A stretch of DNA of 18,579 nucleotides from Phycisphaerales bacterium. Its GTDB lineage: Bacteria > Planctomycetota > Phycisphaerae > UBA1845 > Fen-1342. The stretch's first letter is position 1. Every line of letters begins with the position of its first letter. Below the pieces are notes generated by a model. The model ran no database searches and was not told the DNA's origin. It worked only from the letters and a program-made list of their open reading frames with translations. A program made the position numbers and the translations under genes. The stretch spans positions 1 through 18,579 of the forward strand of contig JALHJL010000067.1 in NCBI GenBank assembly GCA_022839625.1, written 5' to 3'. Shown here piece after piece: positions 1 to 7,745 of the stretch.

Positions 1-857
1 GAGCTGATGAGCCGGGCACTCTTGAGCAGGCCGATCGCCCGCCAGACCTTGTCGTCGAGCGCCTGGAGGCGGTTCTTGATGAGGGCGTCGCGGGCCGCGC
101 GCTCATAGTCGACGATCTTGGGGATCACGGTGCGGCCGAAATCGTCGATGATCTCCGCCTCGCTGCGGCCCAACGTGATCTGGTTGGAGACCTGGAAGAA
201 ATCGCCCAGGAACTCGGTCCCTTCGCCGTGCAAGCCGCGCACCGCCAGCTTCATGTCGCGGGCGGCCTGGCCGACCTTCTCCAGCTCGTTGGTCAGGCGC
301 AGGGCCGGCAGGTGCAGCATGACGGAGACGCGGATGCCCGTGCCGACGTTCGTCGGGCAGGCGGTCAGGTAGCCGTACTGCGGATGGAACTCGAAGGCAA
401 GCTGCTCTTCCAACGCGTCGTCGATCGCGTTGATCTCCTGCCAGCATTCGTCCACTTGCAGGCCGCTGCGCATCACCTGCATGCGGAGGTGGTCCTCCTC
501 GTTGACCATGATCGCGGCCGACTCGTTGCCCTGGAACGCCACGCAGCGGGCCCCGGCCCCCTCGGCATGTTGGCGGCTGATCAGGTGCCGCTCGACCAGG
601 AGCATGCGGTCGAGGTCGTCCAGCCGGTCCACGTCGATGTGAATCCACTCCTTGAACAGCGGTGCCCGCCGCGTCGCCGTCGTCACCAGCTCCGCGATCT
701 CGCGCTTCGTCTCGTTGCTGGCCCGCGGGAGGAAAAGGAAGCCGGACAGGTTGCGCGCCAAGCGGATCCGCGTGGAAATGACGATCTCGTGCATCGGCCC
801 CACGCCGCGCAGCCACTCGCTCGCCTGGCGGACCAGCTCGTCCAGCGGGGCGCTCAT
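1..857 (-). CDS. mcsB: Protein arginine kinase McsB, C-terminus cut by window edge
   Basis: McsB is an ATP:guanido phosphotransferase-family kinase that phosphorylates arginine side chains; in Firmicutes this marks proteins for ClpCP degradation. About 285 N-terminal residues are visible of roughly 350. They show STRIRLARN (28-36), an acidic NEEDH loop (119-123), the family signature CPTNVGTG (167-174) with its reactive cysteine, and GLHGEGTEF (208-216) with the catalytic-type glutamate at 212, all spaced as in characterised McsB. The ATG at 857 overlaps the mcsA stop as ATGA, indicating translational coupling. The C-terminal phospho-arginine-binding region lies mostly outside the window, so kinase completeness cannot be judged. 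Family assignment is very secure; the target protease in this organism is not visible. Confidence 0.95.
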   Translation of the reverse strand, partial: MSAPLDELVRQASEWLRGVGPMHEIVISTRIRLARNLSGFLFLPRASNETKREIAELVTTATRRAPLFKEWIHIDVDRLDDLDRMLLVERHLISRQHAEGAGARCVAFQGNESAAIMVNEEDHLRMQVMRSGLQVDECWQEINAIDDALEEQLAFEFHPQYGYLTACPTNVGTGIRVSVMLHLPALRLTNELEKVGQAARDMKLAVRGLHGEGTEFLGDFFQVSNQITLGRSEAEIIDDFGRTVIPKIVDYERAARDALIKNRLQALDDKVWRAIGLLKSARLIS

Positions 858-1348
858 GCGCTCTCCAATTCCCGGATGCGGTCCCGCAGCTCGGCGGCGC
901 GCTCGTAATCCTCCGCGGCGACCGCCTCGTCCAGTTGCCGTTTGAGCCGCCGGATGTCATGCTGCGGCTTGTGCACGGTGCCGATCGATTTCGGGGTCTT
1001 GCCGGTGTGATGGGTGGCGCCGTCGTGGGTGCGTTCGAGCAGTCGCCCGATCTGTTCCTTGAAGCACTCGTAATCGTTGGCACAGCCCAGCAACCCCTGG
1101 TTGCGGAATTCGACGTAGCTGATGCCGCATTGCTCGCACACCAGGCTGCTCAGGTCGGCGCCCTTGCTGCCGGCGATGAAGTTCTCGAGCAGCTCGTTCA
1201 GATCGATGGTCGTCTTCGGAGTTTGCAGCAGCCCCTCCTCGGCGGCACAGCGGTCGCACAGGTGCCGCTCCGCCTTGGTCCCTGACCGGTCAATGTTCGT
1301 CAGGTGGAAGGTGGCCTTCGCCTTCTTACACCGCTCGCACAACCCCAT
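854..1348 (-). CDS. mcsA: McsA, zinc-binding activator of arginine kinase McsB
   Basis: A 164-residue protein matching the usual McsA architecture: N-terminal CxxC pairs CERC (4-7) and CDRC (31-34), a second set CEQC (72-75) followed by C89 and C95, then a C-terminal UVR (UvrB/UvrC) motif around 130-164 with the DYERAAELRDRI core. In characterised systems McsA binds metal through these cysteines and activates McsB. The start codon ATG at 1348 is preceded by GGAG at six bases. The stop overlaps the mcsB start by ATGA. A well-formed promoter lies just upstream, so mcsA-mcsB is probably its own transcription unit. UVR-motif proteins of this size also occur as isolated regulators, but adjacency to mcsB settles the call. 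Confidence 0.93.
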   Translation of the reverse strand: MGLCERCKKAKATFHLTNIDRSGTKAERHLCDRCAAEEGLLQTPKTTIDLNELLENFIAGSKGADLSSLVCEQCGISYVEFRNQGLLGCANDYECFKEQIGRLLERTHDGATHHTGKTPKSIGTVHKPQHDIRRLKRQLDEAVAAEDYERAAELRDRIRELESA

Positions 1349-1381
1349 GCGCCGCTCCAGTTCACCGTGTCCGCTCGGAGA

Positions 1382-1410
1382 ATCGTAGATTTCCGCCGGG
1401 GACCAGTCAA
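1382..1410 (-). promoter_or_regulatory. Sigma70-like promoter of mcsA-mcsB
   Basis: On the minus strand a -35 box TTGACT (1410-1405), a 17-base spacer and a -10 box TACGAT (1387-1382). Transcription would start near 1375, giving a leader of about 27 bases that contains the GGAG ribosome-binding site. This is the best-formed promoter in the window. No obvious CtsR-type direct repeat is visible around it. Confidence 0.7.
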
Positions 1411-1447
1411 GTCAGACGCGCTCCGTTCCGCTGACCGCGGCGCAGCG

Positions 1448-3253
1448 CTACTGCGGCGCCGTATGCACCTCGATCCCGACCGGGGCGCTGGTCACCTCGC
1501 GAAGCCGGAAGAGCAGGTTGTCATCCAGGTCGCGGCCGACGTCCTTCAACAGGCCGCCCCGCGCGTACACCCAGCAGCGCCGCTCCCGAGTCGCATGCAC
1601 GCGGAACACCGGATCATAGCGCAGGTGCGGACCCGGGTTGAAGTCGAAACGCAGTGCGCCGCCGTCGGGCAGCAATTCGTAAACCCCCTCTGCCTCGTTG
1701 AAGCCGTCGAAATCGTGATCGCCGGGCGCCTCGGTCATCGCACGCCCCGTGGTAACCGTCAATGCCGCGCGGTTCCGATAGTCGTCGGAAAAGCTGGCGG
1801 CTTCCGGCGCCGCGTCGATGTCCGCGGGCCACAGGCGCAGCAGGTGCGTGGTCTGAATGAACGACGCCGCCTCGATGTCACCGAGGATGACGGCCAAGCG
1901 GCGCTCGTCCGCGCTCGCCAGCTCCCGCCGCGCGCCGAAGCCTTGGCCGCGCGGCCAGGACCACAACAGGTCCGCCCGCCGGCCGCCCGCCCGGGCCAGC
2001 AGGAGGTAACTCAGTCCTACGCCGGCGCCGTCCGGCCGACCATCCACAAGCTGGAACCCGCGCCGCCCGTCGAGCGCGACGGCATAGCCCACGCGCGACG
2101 CACCCCACCCGGAGGGCGGGGGCGTGGAGGCGACGGATACGTACACGGCGCCGCCGGGGTAGATCACGTACTGCCAGGCGTGGCCGGGGGCTTCCGTCTC
2201 CGGCACCGGCTCATGCGGCCCGTCGCCCGACACGAACCGCCATCGTCCGCTAATAACCACGCGGAAGGACGTGGCCTCGACAATGCTCTGTGCGGCGACG
2301 ACCGACGAGCCCCAACTTGCGAACAGTCCCGGGGCGTCGTAGGCGATGGCCGGCGATTGCGCGTCGGACCAGTCGGCTCCCAGCGGGATCGGCCAGGGTC
2401 CGAGACCGTCCGGGTCAGCCAGGTTGTCCTCGCTGCCGCTGCGCCAGGCCACGATTTGCCCGTCGGCGAAGCTCAACTCGAAGCGCTCGCGCACGCCGGC
2501 GGTGATCCGCCGGCCACTGGTGAATACGTACAGTTCGCCCGGTCCGGCTCGTTCGCCGAGCACGTGTTGCGTGTTGTCGGCGATGATCAGGTCGTCCAGA
2601 TACACGTCGATCGGGGCGCTGATTTCCGGAGCGCGCCAGGCCAGCGCCCGCACGTCTCCCAGATTGATCCACTCGCCGGCCGTCGCGAGGTCCAGCCGGA
2701 TGAGATTCCAACCGGGCCCGACGGACAGGGTCCGCGTCCAGCGCAGTGGAGCCTGCTGCCCGCTGCGCAGGCTGAATTCCAGCCGTGCCCCCTGTGGCGG
2801 TCCGTAGATGCTCATCAGCAAGAGGGCGTAGCCGCGCCAGTCGCGCATCAGGACCCGCTCTTTGGCGCGCACCCCGTCACACACGAGCACGTCCGTCGGG
2901 TCGCTCAGGCGGGCTTTCAGGCCCATCCCGCCCGTCTCGTTGCGGCTCCGCAGAATGGAGAGCGTGGGTTGCGGCCGCTGGCCTTCGCTGCCATCAGGGC
3001 CGACGCAGCGGAACAGCGTCTCCTGGCCGAGCGTCTCGAAGTCCGCCAGGCTGACGAACCGGCCGGACGCGAGGTCCTCGTAGGTATCGCGCATCCGTTG
3101 AAGGACGGGCGCCAAGCGCGGCTTCGGCCCCGACGGGCCGCCCGTGCGGAGCGGGGGAAGCTCGCAGCCGGCCGCGGTCAGCAAGACGCCGGCCGCGATC
3201 AGTGCGCGACGGAGCCTACTTCCGGAGCAGGTGAGTCGCCGAGCCGAACACAC
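1448..3253 (-). CDS. Large predicted lipoprotein with a carbohydrate-binding-like N-terminal half
   Basis: A 601-residue protein I do not recognise as a named family. Residues 1-30 form an arginine-containing n-region, a hydrophobic stretch (ALIAAGVLLTAAG) and Cys30, a slightly non-ideal lipobox, so it is probably an envelope lipoprotein. Residues about 60-227 alternate beta-strand-like segments and end in IDVYLDDLIIADN, reminiscent of jelly-roll carbohydrate-binding modules; that is inference from pattern only. The rest is rich in Trp, Tyr and Gly and looks like further beta structure; no catalytic motif is apparent. The GTG start at 3253 overlaps the last 38 bases of lpd; later starts would destroy the signal peptide. 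It probably rides on the upstream lpd transcript. Base composition and codon use match the neighbours. Confidence 0.75.
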   Translation of the reverse strand: MCSARRLTCSGSRLRRALIAAGVLLTAAGCELPPLRTGGPSGPKPRLAPVLQRMRDTYEDLASGRFVSLADFETLGQETLFRCVGPDGSEGQRPQPTLSILRSRNETGGMGLKARLSDPTDVLVCDGVRAKERVLMRDWRGYALLLMSIYGPPQGARLEFSLRSGQQAPLRWTRTLSVGPGWNLIRLDLATAGEWINLGDVRALAWRAPEISAPIDVYLDDLIIADNTQHVLGERAGPGELYVFTSGRRITAGVRERFELSFADGQIVAWRSGSEDNLADPDGLGPWPIPLGADWSDAQSPAIAYDAPGLFASWGSSVVAAQSIVEATSFRVVISGRWRFVSGDGPHEPVPETEAPGHAWQYVIYPGGAVYVSVASTPPPSGWGASRVGYAVALDGRRGFQLVDGRPDGAGVGLSYLLLARAGGRRADLLWSWPRGQGFGARRELASADERRLAVILGDIEAASFIQTTHLLRLWPADIDAAPEAASFSDDYRNRAALTVTTGRAMTEAPGDHDFDGFNEAEGVYELLPDGGALRFDFNPGPHLRYDPVFRVHATRERRCWVYARGGLLKDVGRDLDDNLLFRLREVTSAPVGIEVHTAPQ

Positions 3254-4631
3254 TTTCCGCGGCCTCCATGAGCGTTTCGGACAACGACGGGTGCGGATGG
3301 ACCGTGAGCGCGAGGTCCTCCGCCGTGGCCCCCATCTCCATCGCCAGCACGGCTTCGGGGATCACGTCCCCCGCATGCTCGCCGACCACGCCGACGCCCA
3401 GGACGCGACGGGTCTTGGCATCCGCAATGACCTTGGTCAGACCTTCGGGGCGGCCCATAGCGATTGCCCGGCCCGAAGCACCCCACATGAACTTGCCCAC
3501 CTTGATCTCGACGCCGGCCTGCCGGGCCTCACCCTCCGTCAGCCCGCACCAGGCAATCTCGGGGCTGGTGTAGACCACCGCGGGGATCGCTCGCACGTCG
3601 TAAACGCTCGGCCGTCCCGCGATGGCCTCGGCCGCCACGAAGCCCTCGCGGCTGGCCTTGTGCGCCAGCATCGGGTTGCCCACCACGTCGCCGATCGCGT
3701 AAATGCGCTTGTCCGCCGTGCGGCGTGTTTCGTCGACCTGGATGAAGCCGCGCTCGTCAACCGCGACCTTGGTCTTCTCCAGGCCGATTTTGTCGGAGTT
3801 GGGCTGCCGGCCGACGGAGACCAGCACCCGCCCGAACCGCAGGGTCTGTCGCTGGCCGGACTGCGTGAACGTCACCTCCGTCTCGTCGCCCACCTTGCGG
3901 GCCGCCTCAAGCGTCACCCCCGTGTGAATGGCACGGAACTGCTGCTTGAAACGCGCGAGCAGCGGCCGGGCCAGATCGTCGTCGCAGCCCGTCAGAATCC
4001 GATCCAGGACCTCGATCACCGTGACCTCGCTGCCCAGCGCGGCGTACACCTGGCCCAGCTCCAGCCCGATGTAGCCGCCGCCGACCACCAGCAGGGTCTT
4101 CGGCACGCGCTCCAGATTCAGCGCGCCCGTCGAGTCCATCCGGCAGTCCTCCGGCAGCAGGCTCGTCGGCAGCGTCTTGGGACGCGAGCCGGTGGCGATG
4201 ATCGCGTTCTTGAACTTGAGCCGCAGGACGCCTTCGCCCTCGACGCGCACCGTCCGCGAGTCCTCGAACTGCGCCCGGCCCCGCACCACGCGCACCTCGC
4301 GCTTCTTGGCCAATGCGTTGATCCCGCCGCTGAGCCGGTCCACGACCGACTGCTTCCAGGCCCGGAGCTTGTCCACGTCGATCCGCGGCCTGTCGAAGTG
4401 CACGCCGAACTGGTCCGCCGCGACCGCCGAATCGACCAGATGGGTCACGTGCAGCAGGGCCTTGGACGGGATGCAGCCTTCGCGCAGGCAGACTCCGCCG
4501 AGGGTCGCGGTGTCGTCCACCAGCGTCGTTTGCAGGCCAAGATCGGCCGCGCGGAAGGCGGCGACATACCCGCCGGGACCGCCGCCAATCACGAGAACGT
4601 CCGCCTCTTCCGTCAAATCGCCGACTACCAC
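3216..4631 (-). CDS. lpdA: Dihydrolipoyl dehydrogenase (E3)
   Basis: FAD-dependent enzyme that reoxidises dihydrolipoamide with NAD+ in 2-oxo acid dehydrogenase and glycine cleavage complexes. With the GTG start at 4631 it has 471 residues, the normal E3 length. Visible motifs: FAD-binding VIGGGPGGYVAA (14-25), redox disulfide GGVCLREGCIPSK (45-57, Cys48 and Cys53), NAD-binding GGGYIGLELG, the second FAD motif AIGDVVG, and the C-terminal catalytic HPHPSLSE (445-452, His447 and Glu452). The GTG was chosen because AGGAGG sits nine bases upstream; a TTG at 4637 is only three bases from it, and upstream extensions to 4703 lack a better site. No E1 or E2 genes are nearby, so this is an orphan lpd serving complexes encoded elsewhere. 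Confidence 0.95.
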   Translation of the reverse strand: MVVGDLTEEADVLVIGGGPGGYVAAFRAADLGLQTTLVDDTATLGGVCLREGCIPSKALLHVTHLVDSAVAADQFGVHFDRPRIDVDKLRAWKQSVVDRLSGGINALAKKREVRVVRGRAQFEDSRTVRVEGEGVLRLKFKNAIIATGSRPKTLPTSLLPEDCRMDSTGALNLERVPKTLLVVGGGYIGLELGQVYAALGSEVTVIEVLDRILTGCDDDLARPLLARFKQQFRAIHTGVTLEAARKVGDETEVTFTQSGQRQTLRFGRVLVSVGRQPNSDKIGLEKTKVAVDERGFIQVDETRRTADKRIYAIGDVVGNPMLAHKASREGFVAAEAIAGRPSVYDVRAIPAVVYTSPEIAWCGLTEGEARQAGVEIKVGKFMWGASGRAIAMGRPEGLTKVIADAKTRRVLGVGVVGEHAGDVIPEAVLAMEMGATAEDLALTVHPHPSLSETLMEAAESVFGSATHLLRK

Positions 4632-4640
4632 GATCAAGAC

Positions 4641-4646
4641 CCTCCT
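4641..4646 (-). promoter_or_regulatory. Shine-Dalgarno AGGAGG deciding the lpd start
   Basis: A perfect AGGAGG on the minus strand, nine bases before GTG (4631) and three bases before TTG (4637). The spacing favours the GTG as the true start and removes 24 arginine-rich residues that an upstream ATG would add. Confidence 0.7.
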
Positions 4647-4716
4647 CGTTGCGAGCCGGGTTGCCCAGCCGATGGCTTCCCTGGGCCCGCCCCGGTGGAG
4701 CACTCATGGCGGCAGG

Positions 4717-4722
4717 ATCTTA
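4717..4722 (-). promoter_or_regulatory. Possible -10 box upstream of lpd
   Basis: TAAGAT within GGTAAGATCC on the minus strand, 86 bases before the lpd start, in the 164-base gap between the acyltransferase and lpd. A matching -35 is poor (TGGCCG, 17-base spacer). The gap would allow lpd its own promoter, but readthrough from the acyltransferase is equally possible. Confidence 0.3.
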
Positions 4723-4795
4723 CCCCACCGCCGCGCTTCCGGCCACTGACCGGCACTTCGCGTTCTGACAGCATTGCCGAGTCGCGCACGGCGAT

Positions 4796-5440
4796 TCAGC
4801 GCTTCAAGCTCTGACAGCCGCCGAGGGTCGGGTGTGAACGGAAGCGAGCCTGGAGCGCGAGGACGCGCCCCCGAACGAGCGCCACGCATTCGTCGTCGTC
4901 CCACTCGGGATGCTCGTGCGGCGAGATCGGCTCGCCATAGGCGACCACCACAGGGTGCGGGCGCGGGAGCTTCGCCGTCCGCGGCCAGGATTCGAACGCG
5001 CCGAGGATCAGCGTCGGCACAATCGGGACGCGGGCCTTGCGGGCCAGCAGCACGACGCCCGCACGCATCGCCCCGACGCTGCCGTCCGGCGTACGCGTGG
5101 CCTCGGGAAACGTCAGGACGACCTTGCCCGCCTTCAGCCGCCGCAGCGTTTCCTTGATCGCCCCCATGTCCGCGGTGTCGCGCTTGACCGGGAAGGCGTT
5201 GAGGTACTCCATGATCGGCCGCAGCCAGCGGATGTCGAACAGCGTGTGGCGGGCCATGTAATTGCACTCGCGCGGGAGGGCCAGCGTGGCGAGGACGGGG
5301 TCGAGGAAACTCTGGTGATTGGACACCAGCAGCACGCCGCCGGCCCGCGGCACATTGCGAACGCCGAAGACCCGGCCGCGGAACAGAAGGATGTACAGAA
5401 GTTGCGAGATGATCCGGCAGATGGCGTAGCCACGACGCAT
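4796..5440 (-). CDS. plsC: 1-acyl-sn-glycerol-3-phosphate acyltransferase (PlsC family)
   Basis: A 214-residue LPLAT-superfamily enzyme expected to add the second acyl chain to lysophosphatidic acid at the inner membrane. The HX4D catalytic box is NHQSFLD (41-47, His42 and Asp47); block III is FPEATRT (111-117), where the usual glycine of FPEGTR is alanine; FPVKR (83-87) matches block II; VPIVP follows in the C-terminal half. An amphipathic or hydrophobic N-terminus (YAICRIISQLLYILLF) fits membrane association. The start ATG at 5440 is preceded by GAGGA. It lies 62 bases downstream of cmk on the same strand; cmk-plsC pairs are common in bacteria, so cotranscription is likely. Another LPLAT specificity, such as ornithine lipid acylation, cannot be excluded. 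Confidence 0.88.
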   Translation of the reverse strand: MRRGYAICRIISQLLYILLFRGRVFGVRNVPRAGGVLLVSNHQSFLDPVLATLALPRECNYMARHTLFDIRWLRPIMEYLNAFPVKRDTADMGAIKETLRRLKAGKVVLTFPEATRTPDGSVGAMRAGVVLLARKARVPIVPTLILGAFESWPRTAKLPRPHPVVVAYGEPISPHEHPEWDDDECVALVRGRVLALQARFRSHPTLGGCQSLKR

Positions 5441-5502
5441 CGGTTCCTCATGCGGGGCGGGCCGTGCCCACCCGTTCAGCCCGGCCGGCGAGCCGCCGGC
5501 CG

Positions 5503-6174
5503 CTACGTCACCAATCCTGCTTTTCGCAAGTGCTCCACGATCAAATCGAGTACGGCCTGGATCGAGAGCGCCGTGGTATCAATGCGCACGGCGTTGGCCG
5601 GCACCGCCAGCGGGGCCACCGGGCGCTGCGCATCCGTGCGGTCGCGCTCGTCGACGTTCGCCAGCACCTGCTCCAGAGTGACCTCCTCGCCATCGGCCAG
5701 CAAGTCATGCAGACGCCGCTCGGCCCGCTTCTCCCGCGCCGCATCGAGAAAGAACTTCGCGTCGGCGTCGGGGAAGGCCGCCGTACCCTGATCGCGTCCC
5801 TCCGTCACGAGCGACCCCAGCCGCTGCGCGATCTCGCGCTGCTTGCGGATCAGCACGCGGCGGACGCCCGGCGAGGCGGCGATGTAGCGCGTGTGGTCAT
5901 TGACCCGCATGGAGCGGATTTCCTCGGTGACGTCGCGGCCGCGCAACGTGACGCGGATGTGCGTCGGCCCGGGATCGAGCTGGTAGTCGTCGCGCTCCGC
6001 CAGCGCGGCGAGGGCGGCTTCATCACGCAGGTCCACGCCGTCTTCCAGGGCCGCCAGCGTCACGACCCGGTACATCGCTCCGGTATCCAGATACGGGATG
6101 CCGAGCCGGGCGGCGAGCTTGCGCGCGGTCGTGCTCTTGCCCGAGCCGGCGGGGCCGTCGATGGTGATGATCAC
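5503..6174 (-). CDS. cmk: Cytidylate kinase
   Basis: Phosphorylates CMP and dCMP to the diphosphates using ATP; cytoplasmic nucleotide salvage and recycling. At 223 residues it has the normal length. Motifs: P-loop GPAGSGKST (7-15), YLDTGAMYR (28-36) for nucleotide binding, EGRDQGTAAFPDA (125-137), where most family members have RDIGTVVFP, and the lid region DERDRTDAQR (175-184) followed by PL. The start is GTG at 6174 with only a weak AGG ten bases upstream. A TATAAT box lies 50 bases upstream. It heads a leftward gene run with the acyltransferase and perhaps lpd. Confidence 0.95.
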   Translation of the reverse strand: MIITIDGPAGSGKSTTARKLAARLGIPYLDTGAMYRVVTLAALEDGVDLRDEAALAALAERDDYQLDPGPTHIRVTLRGRDVTEEIRSMRVNDHTRYIAASPGVRRVLIRKQREIAQRLGSLVTEGRDQGTAAFPDADAKFFLDAAREKRAERRLHDLLADGEEVTLEQVLANVDERDRTDAQRPVAPLAVPANAVRIDTTALSIQAVLDLIVEHLRKAGLVT

Positions 6175-6180
6175 GGGCGG

Positions 6181-6209
6181 TTGACCTGCCGCGGTTTCAC
6201 GAGTCTACT
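6181..6209 (+). promoter_or_regulatory. Likely promoter of the HAD phosphatase gene
   Basis: TTGACC (6181-6186), a 17-base spacer and TCTACT (6204-6209) on the plus strand. Start of transcription would be near 6216, giving a leader of about 80 bases before the gene at 6297. The promoter sits within the predicted 5' leader of the opposing cmk transcript. Confidence 0.45.
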
Positions 6210-6223
6210 CCGTACGCGGCCGG

Positions 6224-6251
6224 ATTATACCGCCGCGCATCCGGGTGTCGG
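6224..6251 (-). promoter_or_regulatory. Likely promoter of cmk
   Basis: On the minus strand CCGACA (6251-6246), a 16-base spacer and a perfect TATAAT (6229-6224) inside GGTATAATCCG. Transcription would start near 6217, 43 bases before the cmk start codon. Confidence 0.55.
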
Positions 6252-6281
6252 CAGGCCTCTGGGTCCGACGTGCGCCCGGCC

Positions 6282-6289
6282 GAGGAGAG
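6282..6289 (+). promoter_or_regulatory. Shine-Dalgarno deciding the HAD gene start
   Basis: GAGGAGAG followed, after eight to ten bases, by the ATG at 6297. It makes this ATG preferable to an in-frame GTG at 6270, which would lie upstream of the ribosome-binding site itself. Confidence 0.65.
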
Positions 6290-6296
6290 TCAGACG

Positions 6297-6614
6297 ATGA
6301 GTCGGCCAAAGACAATCATGGTAGACCTGGACGGCGTGCTGTGCACGGAAGAGGTGTTTCTCGAGCGGCCGCTGGCACAGCCCATCGCCGGGGCGCGGGA
6401 GGCGTTGCAGAAGCTGCGCGCGGCCGGCTACATCGTGGTGATCTACACGGCCCGCGGCTGGGGCGAGTACCGCGTGGCCAGGCAATGGTTGGACGACCAC
6501 GGCTTCGAGTACGACGGATTGCATATGGGCAAGCCGGTCGCCGACGTCTGGATCGACGACCGTGCGATCCGCTTCACGGACTGGGACAGCGTATTGCGCC
6601 AACTCGGCCAGTGA
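6297..6614 (+). CDS. Small HAD-superfamily phosphatase-like protein
   Basis: A 105-residue protein with HAD hydrolase motifs in the right order: motif I VDLDGVLC (9-16) with the nucleophile-type aspartate at 10, motif II-like IYTARG (49-54), a lysine at 79 in GKPVADVWIDDRA, and the acidic motif IV pair D87-D88. It has no cap domain, so it resembles the short HAD proteins found beside polysaccharide biosynthesis genes, whose substrates are mostly unassigned. It stands alone on the plus strand between minus-strand neighbours and faces the cmk promoter. The fold is confident; substrate and pathway are not. Convergent with the LysM gene; no convincing terminator is seen in the 108 bases between them. 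Confidence 0.85.
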   Translation: MSRPKTIMVDLDGVLCTEEVFLERPLAQPIAGAREALQKLRAAGYIVVIYTARGWGEYRVARQWLDDHGFEYDGLHMGKPVADVWIDDRAIRFTDWDSVLRQLGQ

Positions 6615-6722
6615 CGCCGGGCGGCGGGTCTGGCGACCGCGCGCCAGTCGAGGATTCAGACTCTCGATCTTCGCGAGTCGGTCCTGGATTGAAGACGAAG
6701 CTCACGGCGTGTGCGCTTCGCG

Positions 6723-7724
6723 CTACTTGGCGGGCAGCTTCAGTTCCATGCCGATCTTCAGGGCCTCGGGCCGCGCGAGCTTGTCCTTGTTGAGCTCGAA
6801 GATCTCACGCCACCGGTTCCCATCCCCCAGAACCTTGGCGGCAATCGAGTAGAGCGTGTCGTTCTTCTCCACGACGTAGGTGGCCGCCCGGGCCGCAGGC
6901 CGGGTGTCGCGCGTCTCCGTCGTCGGCTTCGCCTCGCCGGCGCCTGGTGCGGGCCTCGCCGTCGGCGTCGCGGCCGGAACCAGCACGTCTTCCTTGGGCG
7001 GCAGGTTGATTACCTGTCCGGCGTTGACGCGCTCGTCCATCCCCGGGTTCGCAGCCAGGATCTTCCGCCACAGGTGCGGATCGCCGTACTGCTCCTCCGC
7101 GATGGACCACAGCGTCTCGCCCTCCGCGACGGTGTACTTCCTGACAGCGGCCGGCGTGCGCGGTTGCGGCGCAACGGGAGTCGCCGCCGGCGCTTCGGTT
7201 TCCGACCGTGCCGGCGGAGTAACCGCGGGAGTGGTCCTGACAAGCGGAGTCGCGATCGGTTCCGCAGCCGGCGTGGCCGGTCGGTCCGTGGGCTCCCCGG
7301 CAGCGGCCAACGGCGGCAGCTCCGGCATGACGCGCGGCTGAGTGGCAGGTTCGGGCTCGGGTGTTGGGATCGGATGGCGCACCAACGGGCTCGTGGTCGG
7401 CTCGCCGGTGCGCGGGGCGCCCGCAGGGGTGGGCGTTGGGCGCGCCACAGCGGGCTGGGTCGTGGGTGACGGAGTCCGCGCCGGCGGCGGCGTGATAATC
7501 GGCCGATGTTCGCCGGCCGTGGGTCGGTCCGCCGTGCGTGGCGGGGCGGTCGGGCGTTTTTCGGCCGGCTTGGCCGTGCTGGGCGCCGCGGTCTCGACCG
7601 GGGCAGTCATGGGGATCACGTCGGCGGTGCCGCCCGCTTTCCGACCCTGGCTGACGAAGAAGATGATGCCTCCGCCAATCACTACCAGGCCCACCGCGAT
7701 TCCGACCTTCAGCTCGCTGCGCAT
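6723..7724 (-). CDS. Membrane-anchored protein with two LysM domains
   Basis: A 333-residue protein: a short cytoplasmic N-terminus, one transmembrane helix (about 7-24, VGIAVGLVVIGGGIIFF), a long Pro/Thr/Ala linker (about 35-195), a first LysM (196-243, from YTVAEGETLWSIAEEQYGD) and a second LysM at the extreme C-terminus (282-333, from YVVEKNDTLYSIAAKVLG). LysM domains bind N-acetylglucosamine polymers such as peptidoglycan, so this probably links the inner membrane to the cell wall through the disordered linker. No catalytic domain is present. The ATG at 7724 was chosen because GAGGG lies six bases upstream; a GTG five codons earlier overlaps that site. It follows secDF on the same strand but has its own predicted promoter. 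Confidence 0.88.
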   Translation of the reverse strand: MRSELKVGIAVGLVVIGGGIIFFVSQGRKAGGTADVIPMTAPVETAAPSTAKPAEKRPTAPPRTADRPTAGEHRPIITPPPARTPSPTTQPAVARPTPTPAGAPRTGEPTTSPLVRHPIPTPEPEPATQPRVMPELPPLAAAGEPTDRPATPAAEPIATPLVRTTPAVTPPARSETEAPAATPVAPQPRTPAAVRKYTVAEGETLWSIAEEQYGDPHLWRKILAANPGMDERVNAGQVINLPPKEDVLVPAATPTARPAPGAGEAKPTTETRDTRPAARAATYVVEKNDTLYSIAAKVLGDGNRWREIFELNKDKLARPEALKIGMELKLPAK

Positions 7725-7730
7725 TGCGAT

Positions 7731-7735
7731 CCCTC
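7731..7735 (-). promoter_or_regulatory. Ribosome-binding site of the LysM gene
   Basis: GAGGG on the minus strand, six bases before ATG 7724. It lies within the codons that a start at 7739 would translate, so it argues for the shorter protein. Confidence 0.55.
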
Positions 7736-7745
7736 GCACAATCGA

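Noticed and set aside
1304..3271. Long plus-strand frame opposite the 601-residue lipoprotein
   Set aside because: Arg/Ala/Pro-rich translation without signal or motif; the minus-strand frame has a lipoprotein signal and balanced composition.
3144..4814. Long plus-strand frame opposite lpd
   Set aside because: Antisense to an unmistakable dihydrolipoyl dehydrogenase.
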